The notes: generated from the sequence alone by a model not told the origin. Shown: positions 25,465 to 34,088, counted from the first letter of the stretch. The stretch is 64,000 nt of DNA from NAK82 sp036172345 (GCA_036172345.1 JASFBB010000180.1:13978-77977); one strand, 5' to 3'. A program made the numbers and translations.

Positions 25465-26217
25465 TCAGTAGGCAACGCGCTGCTGTTTCAGCACGCTCAC
25501 GAGCGTCTCCAGCGCAGCCACCAAAATCATGGCGCTGATATCGGTGACCACAATCAGCGTCATAGCATAGATCAGGAAATTGACAGCCTCTCGGAACAAG
25601 ACGTGTGCATTTTCGGTCAACTCGAGTCTCCAGCCGGACAGCAGGAGCGCAAGTGCGACAAGCCCCATGAAAATGAGGACGGGTCGCCAAGCTTCTCGAT
25701 CGGCCGGGCTGGGTAGCATACGGTTTGCGACGGAGAAGAGGAGATAGACCCACAACCAAAAGTCCGGCAGCCTTGCCGACGCTCCCAGTTCATTCCAGAC
25801 AGCTTGCCAGTTTCCTTGGAGCACCAGAGTGCCCAACGTATCCAACTGTAGATGTGTCCCGATGGCAACCGCTGCGAGGCTGCCCGTTATAAGCGGAGCC
25901 AGTCCGATCAGGCTGCTGCGCAGGGGGTCGGCGCGACTTACTTGCACCGAGCCCAGCCAGACGGCATCTTTTTTCCTGCGCGGCCAAATCTCTAGGCGAC
26001 CGGTGCGCACGCCTAACAGGCACGCGACGAGCCAATGGCTCAGCTCATGTACGAGGGTGCCCGGCAGGAAAATGACAAAGAACATCCATAGAGCCACCTC
26101 GCGGTGGCCCGTGATCAAATATGCCAGGCCCTGCAAATGCGCTTCAAGCCAGCGATGCAGCACTAGCATCGCCACGAAGGTTGCAGCAAGCCAGAGAATG
26201 GAAATCCAGATTTCCAA
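25465..26217 (-). CDS. Multi-pass membrane protein with HExxH-type zinc protease motif (M50-like)
   Basis: 250 residues with about six hydrophobic segments. Segment 2 contains GTLVHELSHW (~residues 55-64), a HExxH zinc site within the membrane, as in site-2-protease-like or DUF-type membrane peptidases. A second motif typical of S2P (NPxPxxDG) is not seen; the C-terminal membrane part is different (ILVAALETLVSVL). The product is therefore a putative intramembrane metallopeptidase of unknown target. It stands alone next to the scar region. Confidence 0.7.
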   Translation of the reverse strand: MEIWISILWLAATFVAMLVLHRWLEAHLQGLAYLITGHREVALWMFFVIFLPGTLVHELSHWLVACLLGVRTGRLEIWPRRKKDAVWLGSVQVSRADPLRSSLIGLAPLITGSLAAVAIGTHLQLDTLGTLVLQGNWQAVWNELGASARLPDFWLWVYLLFSVANRMLPSPADREAWRPVLIFMGLVALALLLSGWRLELTENAHVLFREAVNFLIYAMTLIVVTDISAMILVAALETLVSVLKQQRVAY

Positions 26218-26289
26218 AATATCTCGAGGTCGTGTGCTGATTATCGTCCTAAGGAGAAGGGCGGGGCATCATCTGGCCTTGAGGTCTTT

Positions 26290-27048
26290 CTAGACTAAGG
26301 TCGCCTTGACAATGGCAGCGAAGCTCTCGGCCTTGAGGCTTGCTCCGCCCACCAAAGCGCCGTCGATTTCAGGCTGGCGTGCGAAGTCGGCCATATTGTC
26401 GGGCTTGACGCTTCCGCCATATTGGACGCGTATTGTCTGAGCGGTCTCTTCGCCGTATAGCTCTGCCAGCACGCCGCGGATGCTGATCCCAATGATGCGA
26501 TTGACATCTGCAGGCTCTGCCGGGATGCCGGTGCCGATTGCCCAGACCGGTTCATAGGCGATGATCACGCGCGAGGCTTCCTGGCGACTGAGCCCCTGGA
26601 ATGCTGCCCGCACCTGGCCTCCTACGATGGCGGCCGTCTGTCCGGCGCGGTTCTGTTCCAAGTTCTCGCCCACACACACAATCGGGATCAGGCCATGAGT
26701 TAATGCGGCTTTGGTTTTCTTATTGACGCTTTCATCTGTCTCGCCGAAGTATTGGCGACGCTCTGAATGTCCCAGGATGACATATTGGCACAGTTCGGCC
26801 ACCATCAGCGGGGAGATCTCACCAGTGAATGCACCTTGTTCCTCGAAATACATGTTCTGAGCGCCCAGCTTGATCCACGAGCCGCCCAATGTGTCACGCA
26901 CGGCGGATAAGGCGGTGAAGGGTGGACAAAGCACAACCTCAATGCCTTGCACGTCGAGCAGCTCGCGGCGCACTTCGCGCGTGAGGTCAATCGCCTCTCG
27001 GATGGTCTTGTGCATCTTCCAATTAGCAGCCACGATGGGAGTTCGCAT
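26290..27048 (-). CDS. tpiA: Triosephosphate isomerase
   Basis: 252 residues, normal size. It interconverts DHAP and glyceraldehyde-3-P. ANWKMHKT at the start, GHSERRQYFGE (catalytic His), AYEPVWAIGTG (catalytic Glu) and QYGGSVKPDN (phosphate loop) are complete. ATG 27048 has GGAG nine bases upstream; an ATG six bases earlier is too close to it. A 7-bp palindrome lies 19-37 bases before the start. Confidence 0.96.
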   Translation of the reverse strand: MRTPIVAANWKMHKTIREAIDLTREVRRELLDVQGIEVVLCPPFTALSAVRDTLGGSWIKLGAQNMYFEEQGAFTGEISPLMVAELCQYVILGHSERRQYFGETDESVNKKTKAALTHGLIPIVCVGENLEQNRAGQTAAIVGGQVRAAFQGLSRQEASRVIIAYEPVWAIGTGIPAEPADVNRIIGISIRGVLAELYGEETAQTIRVQYGGSVKPDNMADFARQPEIDGALVGGASLKAESFAAIVKATLV

Positions 27049-27066
27049 AGCCATTTGCTCCTTAGG

Positions 27067-27085
27067 ATACAATGGGGTATTGTAT
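27067..27085. promoter_or_regulatory. Palindrome upstream of tpiA, possible operator
   Basis: ATACAAT (27067-27073) and ATTGTAT (27079-27085) form a perfect inverted repeat with a 5-base spacer, in the leader of tpiA. It could bind a dimeric regulator or fold as an RNA hairpin just before the ribosome site. Confidence 0.4.
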
Positions 27086-27157
27086 GCCGAAAATGCTACC
27101 ATAGTCTGCTCAATATAGCCAATGTGGAATGGGAACGAGAAAGCTTGTGCCCCTCTT

Positions 27158-27186
27158 TTGACAAGCGTCTATGGTCATGCTACCAT
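27158..27186 (+). promoter_or_regulatory. Promoter for fhs
   Basis: TTGACA (27158-27163), 17 bases, TACCAT (27181-27186). The -35 box is perfect. Predicted leader is about 135 bases. Confidence 0.5.
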
Positions 27187-27326
27187 CTTCGCAGCTTCGA
27201 CACGTTCTGGACAGGCAATGTACGGCGGAAATCCTTTCTCAATCCATTCCCCATCTCGTAGTCACCACACTTGCAAGCGAGCGCTATGAAAGCGGTTCGA
27301 GACAAAAACGAAAGGGAGAGGCTGCT

Positions 27327-29084
27327 ATGATCGAGATCAAACATCCAGTACCGAGCGACATCGAAATTGCCCAAGCGGCTATCCTGCGGCCCATCAAGGA
27401 GGTGGCAGAGTCGATCGGCCTGAGCGAGGATGACCTGGATTACTACGGCAAGTATAAGGCCAAGATCCACCTGGACGTGCTTGAGAAGTTCAAGGATCGT
27501 CCTCAGGGGAAGTACATCGACGTGACAGCTATCACTCCGACGCCCTTGGGTGAGGGGAAGACGACCACCACGGTGGGCCTCAGTCAAGCGCTGGGTGCGC
27601 ACCTGGGCAAGAACGTCATCACGTGCATCCGCCAGCCTTCGCAGGGCCCCACTTTTGGCATCAAGGGAGGCGCTGCGGGTGGCGGCTACAGCCAGATCGT
27701 CCCAATGGAAGATTTCAACTTGCACTTAACCGGTGACATCCACGCGGTGGCAGCGGCAAACAATCTGTTGGCGGCGGCCATCGACGCGCGCATGCTGCAC
27801 GAGCGCAACCTGGGCGAGCGCTTCAAGGAAGTCACAGGCCTTGATCCGTTGCGCATCAATCCCTATACCATCACCTGGAACCGAGTGGTGGACATTAACG
27901 ACAGTGCGTTGCGCAAGATCGTGATCGGCCTGGGCGCCCGCAACGATGGCGTGCCGCGCGAAGCGGGCTTCGACATCGCCGTTGCCAGTGAGGTGATGGC
28001 GATCCTGGCGCTCACCACGGGTCTGAAAGACCTGCGTCAACGGTTAGGGCGCATCGTAGTCGCCCAGAATGTGGCCGGTGAGCCGGTGACAGCAGAGCAG
28101 CTGGGCGTGGCGGGCGCTATGACGGTGTTGTTGAAGGACGCCATCATGCCCAACCTGATGCAGACGCTGGAAGGCACGCCAGCGATGGTGCACGCGGGTC
28201 CTTTCGCCAACATCGCGCACGGCAATAGCAGCATCATCGCCGATCAGATCGCCGTCAAGCTGGCCGATTATGTGGTGACCGAGTCCGGGTTCGGTGCGGA
28301 TGTCGGGATGGAGAAGTTCTTCAACATCAAGTGTCGCTATTCGGGATTGATCCCCAATGCAGTGGTGCTTGTGGCCACCGTCCGCGCGCTCAAAATGCAT
28401 GGTGGCGGTCCAAGGGTCATCCCCGGGCGGCCGCTCGATCCCGCTTACACGGAGGAGAATCTACCACTTCTGGAAAAGGGCTGCGCTAACCTTGTCAAGA
28501 ACATTCAGATTGTCAAGCTGTTCGGCATCCCAGTGGTGGTGGCCATCAATCGTTTCAAGTACGACACCGAAGCCGAGCTGCAGCTGGTCAGGCGCATTGC
28601 TGAGGAGGCGGGCGCTTATGCCGCAGTGCCATCCGACCATTGGGCCAACGGCGGCGCTGGTGCTATCGAGCTGGCCGAGGCGGTCATCTCGGCATGCGAC
28701 CGGCCGAATCACTTTGATTTTCTCTACCCGCTGGACTGGCCGATCAAGAAGAAGATCGAAACCATTGCCACCAAGGTGTACGGCGCGGATGGAGTGGATT
28801 ACACACCGCTGGCCAACCAGCAGATCGAGGCGTATGAAAAGGCGGGCTTCGGCAACCTGCCCATCTGCATGGCCAAGACCCACCTGAGCCTCAGCCACGA
28901 CCCGAACCTGAAAGGCGTGCCGACCGGCTTCACGCTGCCGGTGCGCGAGGTGCGTGCCAGCGTCGGGGCCGGATTCATTTATCCGTTGTGCGGTGAGATG
29001 CGCACGATGCCCGGCTTGCCCTCGCGTCCAGTTTTTATGCAGGTGGATTTGGCCGAGGATGGCCGCGTGGTGGGGCTGTTCTGA
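27327..29084 (+). CDS. fhs: Formate-tetrahydrofolate ligase (formyl-THF synthetase)
   Basis: 585 residues. It makes 10-formyl-THF from formate, THF and ATP, for C1 biosynthesis or the methyl branch of the Wood-Ljungdahl pathway. PTPLGEGKTTTTVGLSQALG is the ATP-binding loop near residue 70, with RQPSQGPTFGIKGGAAGGGY and DLHLTGD-type sequence after it. The upstream frame to 27171 lacks homology; ATG 27327 follows GGGAGAGG. No folD or other C1 genes are adjacent. The gene ends at a large hairpin shared with the next gene's leader. Confidence 0.96.
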   Translation: MIEIKHPVPSDIEIAQAAILRPIKEVAESIGLSEDDLDYYGKYKAKIHLDVLEKFKDRPQGKYIDVTAITPTPLGEGKTTTTVGLSQALGAHLGKNVITCIRQPSQGPTFGIKGGAAGGGYSQIVPMEDFNLHLTGDIHAVAAANNLLAAAIDARMLHERNLGERFKEVTGLDPLRINPYTITWNRVVDINDSALRKIVIGLGARNDGVPREAGFDIAVASEVMAILALTTGLKDLRQRLGRIVVAQNVAGEPVTAEQLGVAGAMTVLLKDAIMPNLMQTLEGTPAMVHAGPFANIAHGNSSIIADQIAVKLADYVVTESGFGADVGMEKFFNIKCRYSGLIPNAVVLVATVRALKMHGGGPRVIPGRPLDPAYTEENLPLLEKGCANLVKNIQIVKLFGIPVVVAINRFKYDTEAELQLVRRIAEEAGAYAAVPSDHWANGGAGAIELAEAVISACDRPNHFDFLYPLDWPIKKKIETIATKVYGADGVDYTPLANQQIEAYEKAGFGNLPICMAKTHLSLSHDPNLKGVPTGFTLPVREVRASVGAGFIYPLCGEMRTMPGLPSRPVFMQVDLAEDGRVVGLF

Positions 29085-29121
29085 GCCCAACCGGGTGTGA
29101 CATAAAACAGGGAAAGACGCA

Positions 29122-29183
29122 CTGCCGGGATGAGGAGGGGAATGGGAGACGTAAGATGTCTCACCCCCCTCAGATCCCGGCAG
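29122..29183 (+). repeat. 62-base imperfect palindrome between fhs and mevalonate kinase
   Basis: Outer arms CTGCCGGGAT (29122-29131) and ATCCCGGCAG (29174-29183) match perfectly. Inside, a GAGGAGGGG / CCCCCCTC step and an inner GGGAGAC / GTCTC-CCC stem continue the hairpin almost to its 7-base loop. It follows the fhs stop by 38 bases and precedes the next ATG by 19. Termination, processing or translational control of the kinase are possible roles. Confidence 0.65.
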
Positions 29184-29202
29184 AAATTTCTAGGGGACTG
29201 TC

Positions 29203-30186
29203 ATGTGGGAAGGCAAGGCACCCGGTAAGGTGATCTTGCTGGGTGAGCACGCCGTGGTGTACGGGCGACCCGCCATTGCGGTGCCGGTGAGCGGGGTGGA
29301 GGCGCGCGTCACGGTAAGGCCCGGTGAGCGGGGCAGCGGCGTATGGCTCGAGTGTTGCGATCTGCCTGCCGCCGCGGAGGGCAAAGAAAGATCGCATTAT
29401 CCCTTGCGCGAGGCTCCGGCTGGTGACCCGTTGCGCGTGGCGGTTCTTCTTGGGCTGACGCATATAGGAATTGCCCCATCTCTGGAGCCAGACTTGGTGA
29501 TTACCATCTCCTCGACCATTCCCATCGCGCGTGGTCTGGGCAGTGGTGCAGCGGTAACAACGGCGCTCCTGCGAGCGCTGGCGGCCTATTTCAATCACCC
29601 CCTTTCACTGGAAGAGACCTCGCATCTGGTGTATGAGGTGGAAAAACTCTTCCACGGAACCCCCAGCGGCATTGACAACACGGTGATCGCCTATCAGCAG
29701 CCTGTCTATTTTGTGCGCGGTGAACCTGTCGAGCTGTTGGAGGTGGGCAGGCCGTTTCATTTGGTGATTGCCGATACCGGTGTGGCCAGTGTAACGCGTC
29801 AGGTGGTTGGTGAAGTGCGTCAACGCTGGCAGGTTGAGCGCACCCACTGTGAGACCTTGTTTGATGCCATTGGCGCGATTGTCCGTGTGGCCAGGGACTC
29901 GATCCTGAGGGGGGAGTGGCGTGCCCTTGGTCCATTGATGAACGAGAATCAGGCTTTGTTGGAGGAACTAGGTGTCTCGTCTCCGGCGTTAGATAGATTG
30001 CTGACAACTGCGCGTTCTGCGGGAGCACTGGGAGCTAAACTCTCCGGCGCCGGACGAGGTGGTTTTATAATCGCTCTGGTGGAAGAAGAGGGTATAGTGC
30101 CTGTGACCGAAGCACTGGAACGAGCTGGCGCCGCTCAGGTGTTGTCAACGTGTGTAACGTCTCCTTCCACGCCTGATCCCAGATGA
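29203..30186 (+). CDS. mvk: Mevalonate kinase
   Basis: 327 residues, GHMP kinase fold. It phosphorylates mevalonate in isoprenoid synthesis. The N-terminus has APGKVILLGEHAVVYGRPAI (substrate site), the ATP loop is PIARGLGSGAAVTTALLRAL (~105), FHGTPSGIDN (~150) holds the catalytic Asp, and GAKLSGAGRGGFIIAL closes the domain. Mevalonate-pathway genes are unusual in bacteria generally but normal in Chloroflexota. No other pathway gene lies nearby. Confidence 0.93.
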   Translation: MWEGKAPGKVILLGEHAVVYGRPAIAVPVSGVEARVTVRPGERGSGVWLECCDLPAAAEGKERSHYPLREAPAGDPLRVAVLLGLTHIGIAPSLEPDLVITISSTIPIARGLGSGAAVTTALLRALAAYFNHPLSLEETSHLVYEVEKLFHGTPSGIDNTVIAYQQPVYFVRGEPVELLEVGRPFHLVIADTGVASVTRQVVGEVRQRWQVERTHCETLFDAIGAIVRVARDSILRGEWRALGPLMNENQALLEELGVSSPALDRLLTTARSAGALGAKLSGAGRGGFIIALVEEEGIVPVTEALERAGAAQVLSTCVTSPSTPDPR

Positions 30187-30274
30187 AAGGAACCCGAAGC
30201 AAGCGCACCTACTCACCTCTCAACGGCACTTGGTGTGGACTCGAAGGGGGAGCTCGCACTTGGCGGTAGGATGG

Positions 30275-30685
30275 TTATTGTCTCAAAATTTGCTGGAGCT
30301 GTTGTGCTGCACGTGGGACAATGTGAAAAGCGATACCCGGCTTCGCTTCTTTCTCCAGCACGACCGCTAGGGCCACCTCGGGGTTGACCGGAAGCACGAT
30401 GACGCTGCCCCGACAGCCTTCGATCAGAAGCCGCTCGGCTGTGCCGTCGCTCAATCCCAGCCGTGCCAGGGTGCGTTCGGCCAGCGAGACCATGATGGAA
30501 GCCATCGCCGCCACCTGAGAGCTATGGGCCATTTCATTGGCCAGGAATGGATCATCTTCGGGCGGGTAGGAGGCCACCACTAATCCCTCAATGCTGACCA
30601 CCACTGCCGCACGCGCTCCATCCAGTGTGTTGCACAGCTGCGCCAACACGCGTTGCAGCCGGTCAACGCGGTACTCTAATGGCAT
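30275..30685 (-). CDS. Roadblock/LC7 domain protein
   Basis: 136 residues. The core LDGARAAVVVSIEGLVVASY and a middle ATVAAMASIMVSLAE-like helix fit the Roadblock/LC7 (MglB-like) fold, which binds small Ras-like GTPases. No MglA-type GTPase gene is adjacent. ATG 30685 lies two bases after the stop of the sorbitol-6-phosphate dehydrogenase gene, with GGAG inside that gene's end, so the two are translationally coupled. What a GTPase-regulator domain does next to a sugar dehydrogenase is unclear. Confidence 0.8.
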   Translation of the reverse strand: MPLEYRVDRLQRVLAQLCNTLDGARAAVVVSIEGLVVASYPPEDDPFLANEMAHSSQVAAMASIMVSLAERTLARLGLSDGTAERLLIEGCRGSVIVLPVNPEVALAVVLEKEAKPGIAFHIVPRAAQQLQQILRQ

Positions 30686-30687
30686 GT

Positions 30688-31497
30688 TCAGCGCATCTCC
30701 TGACCACCGGTTACGTTGATCGCTTGGCCCGTCATGTAGCTTGCCGCATCGGATGCAAGGTATACCAGGATGTTGCATACATCATCATATGTACAGCCAC
30801 GTCCTAAGGGCACTTGCTCGAGATACTTACGACGCACCTCTTCCTCGCTGATGCCCCACTTTTTGGCATACTGGCTGTACAGCGACTCAACCCATAGAGG
30901 TGAGTCCAACAGATTGCCGGGACAAATGGCGTTCACCCGCACACCATACTCGGCCATCTCCAATGCCAAGCTTTGCGTCAAACCGATGCCGCCAAATTTA
31001 GAAGCAGCATAGGCGGAATTCTTGTAGCTGCCCTTCTTGCCCGACTTGGAGTTGATCTGGATGATGATGCCGCTGCGTTGCTGTTTCATCACGCGGCAGG
31101 CATGCTTGGCGCACAGGAAGTAGCCGATGAGGTTCACTCGGATCACAGCCTCCCATTTCTCGGCCGGGAATTGGTCAATCTCCCCGGTGATCAAGATACC
31201 CGCGTTGGCGACAAAGATGTCCAAACGGCCGAACTCCTGCACCGTCCGATCCACCAGGGCAGCCACCTCATCCTCCTTGGTCACGTCGACGCGCATGGCG
31301 ATGGCCCGCCGATTAGTGCGCCCTTCTTGTTGGTAATACGCATTGAGCTCAGCAGCTGTTCGCTCCGCGGTTTCTGTATTGATATCGGCAACCACCACAT
31401 CACAACCTTCCCGTGCCAGGCGCTGACAAATCGCTTGGCCGAGTCCCTGACCACCTCCGGTCACCACCGCTACGCGATCCTCTAATGAGATATGCAT
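30688..31497 (-). CDS. Short-chain dehydrogenase, sorbitol-6-phosphate 2-dehydrogenase type
   Basis: 269 residues. NAD-binding VTGGGQGLGQAICQRLA, NAG at ~100, catalytic Ser in QINSKSGKKGS and Tyr/Lys in YAASKFGGIGLTQSLALE. The blocks INSKSGK, AASKFGG, LTQSLAL, VPLGRGCTYDDV and GQAINVTGGQ match SrlD (glucitol-6-P to fructose-6-P) far better than generic SDRs. No glucitol PTS genes are nearby, so the true substrate may be another sugar alcohol phosphate. Confidence 0.85.
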   Translation of the reverse strand: MHISLEDRVAVVTGGGQGLGQAICQRLAREGCDVVVADINTETAERTAAELNAYYQQEGRTNRRAIAMRVDVTKEDEVAALVDRTVQEFGRLDIFVANAGILITGEIDQFPAEKWEAVIRVNLIGYFLCAKHACRVMKQQRSGIIIQINSKSGKKGSYKNSAYAASKFGGIGLTQSLALEMAEYGVRVNAICPGNLLDSPLWVESLYSQYAKKWGISEEEVRRKYLEQVPLGRGCTYDDVCNILVYLASDAASYMTGQAINVTGGQEMR

Positions 31498-31801
31498 ACT
31501 CCTTGCTCCTCCAGCTCGATCCTTGCGTCGATTGAGGGACTACGTTGCGTATCCCTCGGGGGTCTATGAAGTTTTTTCAGAAAAGGATATCCGCATCGGT
31601 ATGGTCTGCGAACCTTGGCGCCTTTGTCTTGCGATGAGAACCTTTTCCCCGGTCGGTTCGCTGAGCACCATACATTACATTCTACATAACCTTCATGCGG
31701 GTGACAAGCTTTTTTTGTCTCTTTTGACGTAGGATGCCAAAACCCAGGTTGAACCCACGTGACTTGATGACACGTGGTGGATCGGGGGTGCTCTTCTCAG
31801 C
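31498..31801. other. Spacer between the SDR and URO-D genes
   Basis: 304 bases. A 7-bp hairpin (CCACGTG 31755-31761 with CACGTGG 31771-31777) lies just downstream of the URO-D gene on the minus strand. A plus-strand frame at 31523-31732 has no features of a protein. Nothing else was recognised. Confidence 0.5.
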
Positions 31802-32983
31802 TCAGAGGGTGTGTTGTTCCAGTCTGTTGGCAATGGCATGGATGCGCTCCAATAAATTGTGACCCATCACCATGTCGACCACAGAAAGGATGATGGGCTG
31901 TCGTCCCACCACGGCGAGTAAGTGTTCCAAGTACTCGTATAGCGCGTACTCATCGGTGCGTTCCTCTAGAAGTGGGGAAGGGATGCCGCCCCAGATCATC
32001 GGTTTGCCCTGCCACGCGTTCCATGCTTCGTCGAAGGTGCAGCTGCTCAAGGGGGTCGGCGAGAACGACTCGCATACGTCCAGGCCAGTATCTTTCAGCA
32101 ACTTCAGCAGAGGTTTTACATCCCCATCGGTGTGACTCCCTACCTTTTTGCCCTGATGATGGAGCACATCGCAGTAACGCTGATAAGTCGGCAAGCAATA
32201 TTTTCTGAACAAGGCAGGATTGGTCATCAAGCCATGCAAATTGTCGGGGAATTCTACGTAAAGGACAGGTAGCTCTGTCAGGTGATGCAGGATATCCATC
32301 AATCGTTCGTCCAGCAACTGAAGCAGGCGCTCGATTTGGGAGGGACTGTCATAGAGGGCATAGAAGAGCGGAACTTCACCCAGATACTCAAGCAACACCT
32401 GTTGAAAAGGGATGCGCGGCAACAGAGGGATGACAAACCCAAGGCCCTCCAATCGGTGCTGTTCTTGCAAGATGGTCTCGTATATGGGCACATATTCCGC
32501 GTGTTCCCACATGTATTCCACTACGCGGTAGTCTGCGTCTTCCTTGATGAAATGTTCCTCCAAGTAGGGTTCGGTGCCACTTTGCACGCCCGACTGGGAT
32601 AAGCTGTGGCGCGTTTGCAACGATCCCGCCGGCGTCCAATAATGGGTGATTGTTTCCCCTGCCTGATCCATCTTCACCCAGTCGTGGGAGCCGCAGATCA
32701 ACTCAACCGATGGTTCATATGCATGGAAGACCTCGTCACCATTGAATGTGACTGTCATCTCGACATGGCGCAGTCGCCAGCGGAAGGGCACCATGAAGCG
32801 CTGCCGTCCCACACCGAGAGCCCGGTGAATCTCCTCCAGCGACATATTGTGAAACTCAGGGGGTATAGTGCCCGCGCGTTGATGGCAGGCATACCATACA
32901 TCCAGGCGGGATACAAATGGAATGCGATCGGGAGTCTGTCCGTTCAAAACCTTTAGTATGCGTTCGGTTGTTGTGGCTGCCAT
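31802..32983 (-). CDS. Uroporphyrinogen decarboxylase (URO-D) family protein, methyltransferase-like branch
   Basis: 393 residues. The TIM-barrel landmarks of the URO-D family are seen: PDRIPFVSRLDVWYACHQRA near the N-terminus, HTDGDVKPLLKLLKDTGLDV (~270) and WGGIPSPLLEE (~325). It lacks the arginine-rich N-terminal signature of true HemE, so it more likely belongs to the corrinoid:methyltransferase (MtaA/MtbA-like) or uncharacterised URO-D group. It is alone, without a corrinoid protein neighbour. The methyl donor is unknown. Confidence 0.78.
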   Translation of the reverse strand: MAATTTERILKVLNGQTPDRIPFVSRLDVWYACHQRAGTIPPEFHNMSLEEIHRALGVGRQRFMVPFRWRLRHVEMTVTFNGDEVFHAYEPSVELICGSHDWVKMDQAGETITHYWTPAGSLQTRHSLSQSGVQSGTEPYLEEHFIKEDADYRVVEYMWEHAEYVPIYETILQEQHRLEGLGFVIPLLPRIPFQQVLLEYLGEVPLFYALYDSPSQIERLLQLLDERLMDILHHLTELPVLYVEFPDNLHGLMTNPALFRKYCLPTYQRYCDVLHHQGKKVGSHTDGDVKPLLKLLKDTGLDVCESFSPTPLSSCTFDEAWNAWQGKPMIWGGIPSPLLEERTDEYALYEYLEHLLAVVGRQPIILSVVDMVMGHNLLERIHAIANRLEQHTL

Positions 32984-33028
32984 CTCGTTGTCCTATCTTG
33001 CAAGAATCGAGACACCCTACGCGCCTGT

Positions 33029-33057
33029 TTGACAGATGCATCGTTTCGTATTAAAAT
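33029..33057 (+). promoter_or_regulatory. Promoter of the tRNA-Pro pair
   Basis: TTGACA (33029-33034), 17 bases, TAAAAT (33052-33057). Near consensus, 37 bases before the first tRNA. Confidence 0.75.
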
Positions 33058-33094
33058 GAAAAATGCTTCGGGAGGCAAAGCACCGAGAGTATCA

Positions 33095-33169
33095 CGGGAA
33101 GTGGCGCAGTTCGGTCAGCGCGCACGGTTCGGGACCGTGAGGTCGCCAGTTCAAATCTGGCCTTCCCGA
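33095..33169 (+). tRNA. tRNA-Pro (anticodon CGG)
   Basis: 75 bases. Acceptor stem CGGGAAG/CTTCCCG, D-loop with GGTCAGCGC, anticodon stem CACGG/CCGTG enclosing TTCGGGA, T-arm GCCAG-TTCAAAT-CTGGC. Anticodon CGG reads CCG. The C1-G72 pair is typical for tRNA-Pro. No CCA is encoded. Confidence 0.95.
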
Positions 33170-33175
33170 CAGCGT

Positions 33176-33249
33176 CGGGGCGTGGCGCAGTTTGGTAGCG
33201 TGCTTGAATGGGGTTCAAGAGGTCCGCGGTTCAAATCCGCGCGCCCCGA
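33176..33249 (+). tRNA. tRNA-Pro (anticodon GGG)
   Basis: 74 bases, six bases after the first tRNA. Acceptor CGGGGCG/CGCCCCG, anticodon stem CTTGA/TCAAG enclosing ATGGGGT, T-arm CGCGG-TTCAAAT-CCGCG. Anticodon GGG reads CCC/CCU. No encoded CCA. Confidence 0.95.
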
Positions 33250-33251
33250 CT

Positions 33252-33290
33252 AAAAAATGGCCCGCCCAGAGAATCTCTCTGGGCGGTTCT
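33252..33290. terminator. Bidirectional terminator between tRNA-Pro genes and the DksA/TraR gene
   Basis: A perfect 11-bp stem, CCGCCCAGAGA (33262-33272) with TCTCTGGGCGG (33276-33286), and a 3-base loop. On the minus strand it is followed by a run of six T (as A at 33252-33257). On the plus strand TTCTT follows. Confidence 0.85.
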
Positions 33291-33310
33291 TATGTGAGTT
33301 AAAAACAGAG

Positions 33311-33688
33311 TCACAGGAGATGATTCTCTTCTGGAGCGGGAGCAGGGCGCGGCTGACGTTCTAGAATTGTCTTGCACCGAATGCACAGGGTCGCTTCTGG
33401 CAATGCTTCCAGGCGCGCCGGATCGATCGGTTCCCCGCAGCGTTCGCAGATACCGTAGCTGCCTTCTTGCGCGTGACGAAGAGCGTAATCGATCGCTTCT
33501 AAGCGATGCTCCATCGTGCTGATGAGTGCAATGACCTTTTCGCGTTCTACCAAATCCGGGTCGCCTTCATCAGCATCCGGGTCCACCTCTGTCTTGAGAG
33601 TAGCGCGCAATCTCTCAATCTCGGCCAGAAGATGTTCTTTCTCCTGTTGGAGCTTTTCGATATTCCCTGACTTCTTCACTGCAACCAT
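33311..33688 (-). CDS. DksA/TraR family C4 zinc-finger protein
   Basis: 125 residues. The N-terminal half is a coiled coil (EKLQQEKEHLLAEIERLRAT). Then comes LISTMEHRLEAIDYALRHAQ and the zinc finger CERCGEPIDPARLEALPEA, TLCIRCK. This architecture resembles DksA/TraR and YteA-type proteins that bind RNA polymerase through its secondary channel. The coiled-coil tip lacks the paired DxxDxA acidic motif in an obvious form, although DPDADEGDPD is present. AAGAAGGG before ATG 33688 supports this start. Confidence 0.85.
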   Translation of the reverse strand: MVAVKKSGNIEKLQQEKEHLLAEIERLRATLKTEVDPDADEGDPDLVEREKVIALISTMEHRLEAIDYALRHAQEGSYGICERCGEPIDPARLEALPEATLCIRCKTILERQPRPAPAPEENHLL

Positions 33689-34006
33689 ATCGCTACCCTT
33701 CTTCCTCGAAGCCTGCAATGCAGGATAAGAGCGCCAGACATCGGCATTGATGCTTTCCCAGAACGAAACGACTAGAGTGATCGCCCTTCTCACTGAGGAT
33801 TAAGAATTGGTATAGCAAATCTATATACCACACTTTGAGCAAGATGTCAATCTGGGGTCTGGAAGGAGCGTCTCTTTCCCGGTGGGGGGTCAAATCTACG
33901 TGGGGTTGATTTGTTTGTCAACTCTGGATTCGTCAGGAGGCTTTTCCAAGTCCCCCTCTCAGCTGAGCGCGCATCGTGGCGGCAATTTCGATTGCTGCCA
34001 GAGGCG

Positions 34007-34015
34007 TGTTATAAT
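34007..34015 (+). promoter_or_regulatory. Extended -10 promoter for the molybdenum hydroxylase operon
   Basis: TGT-TATAAT at 34007-34015, without a clear -35 box, about 74 bases before the first gene. Confidence 0.45.
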
Positions 34016-34088
34016 GGCGTGGTTATAAGATGAGCTCATCGCAACCTGCAGGAGCAAACCGCGCAGAGCAGGAGACAATTAGGAGCAG

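Noticed and set aside
31523..31732. 69-codon plus-strand frame between the SDR and URO-D genes
   Set aside because: No ribosome site or similarity; composition unlike neighbouring genes.
31802..32983. HemE (true uroporphyrinogen decarboxylase)
   Set aside because: The N-terminal Arg-rich signature of HemE is missing, and no heme genes are adjacent; called URO-D family only.
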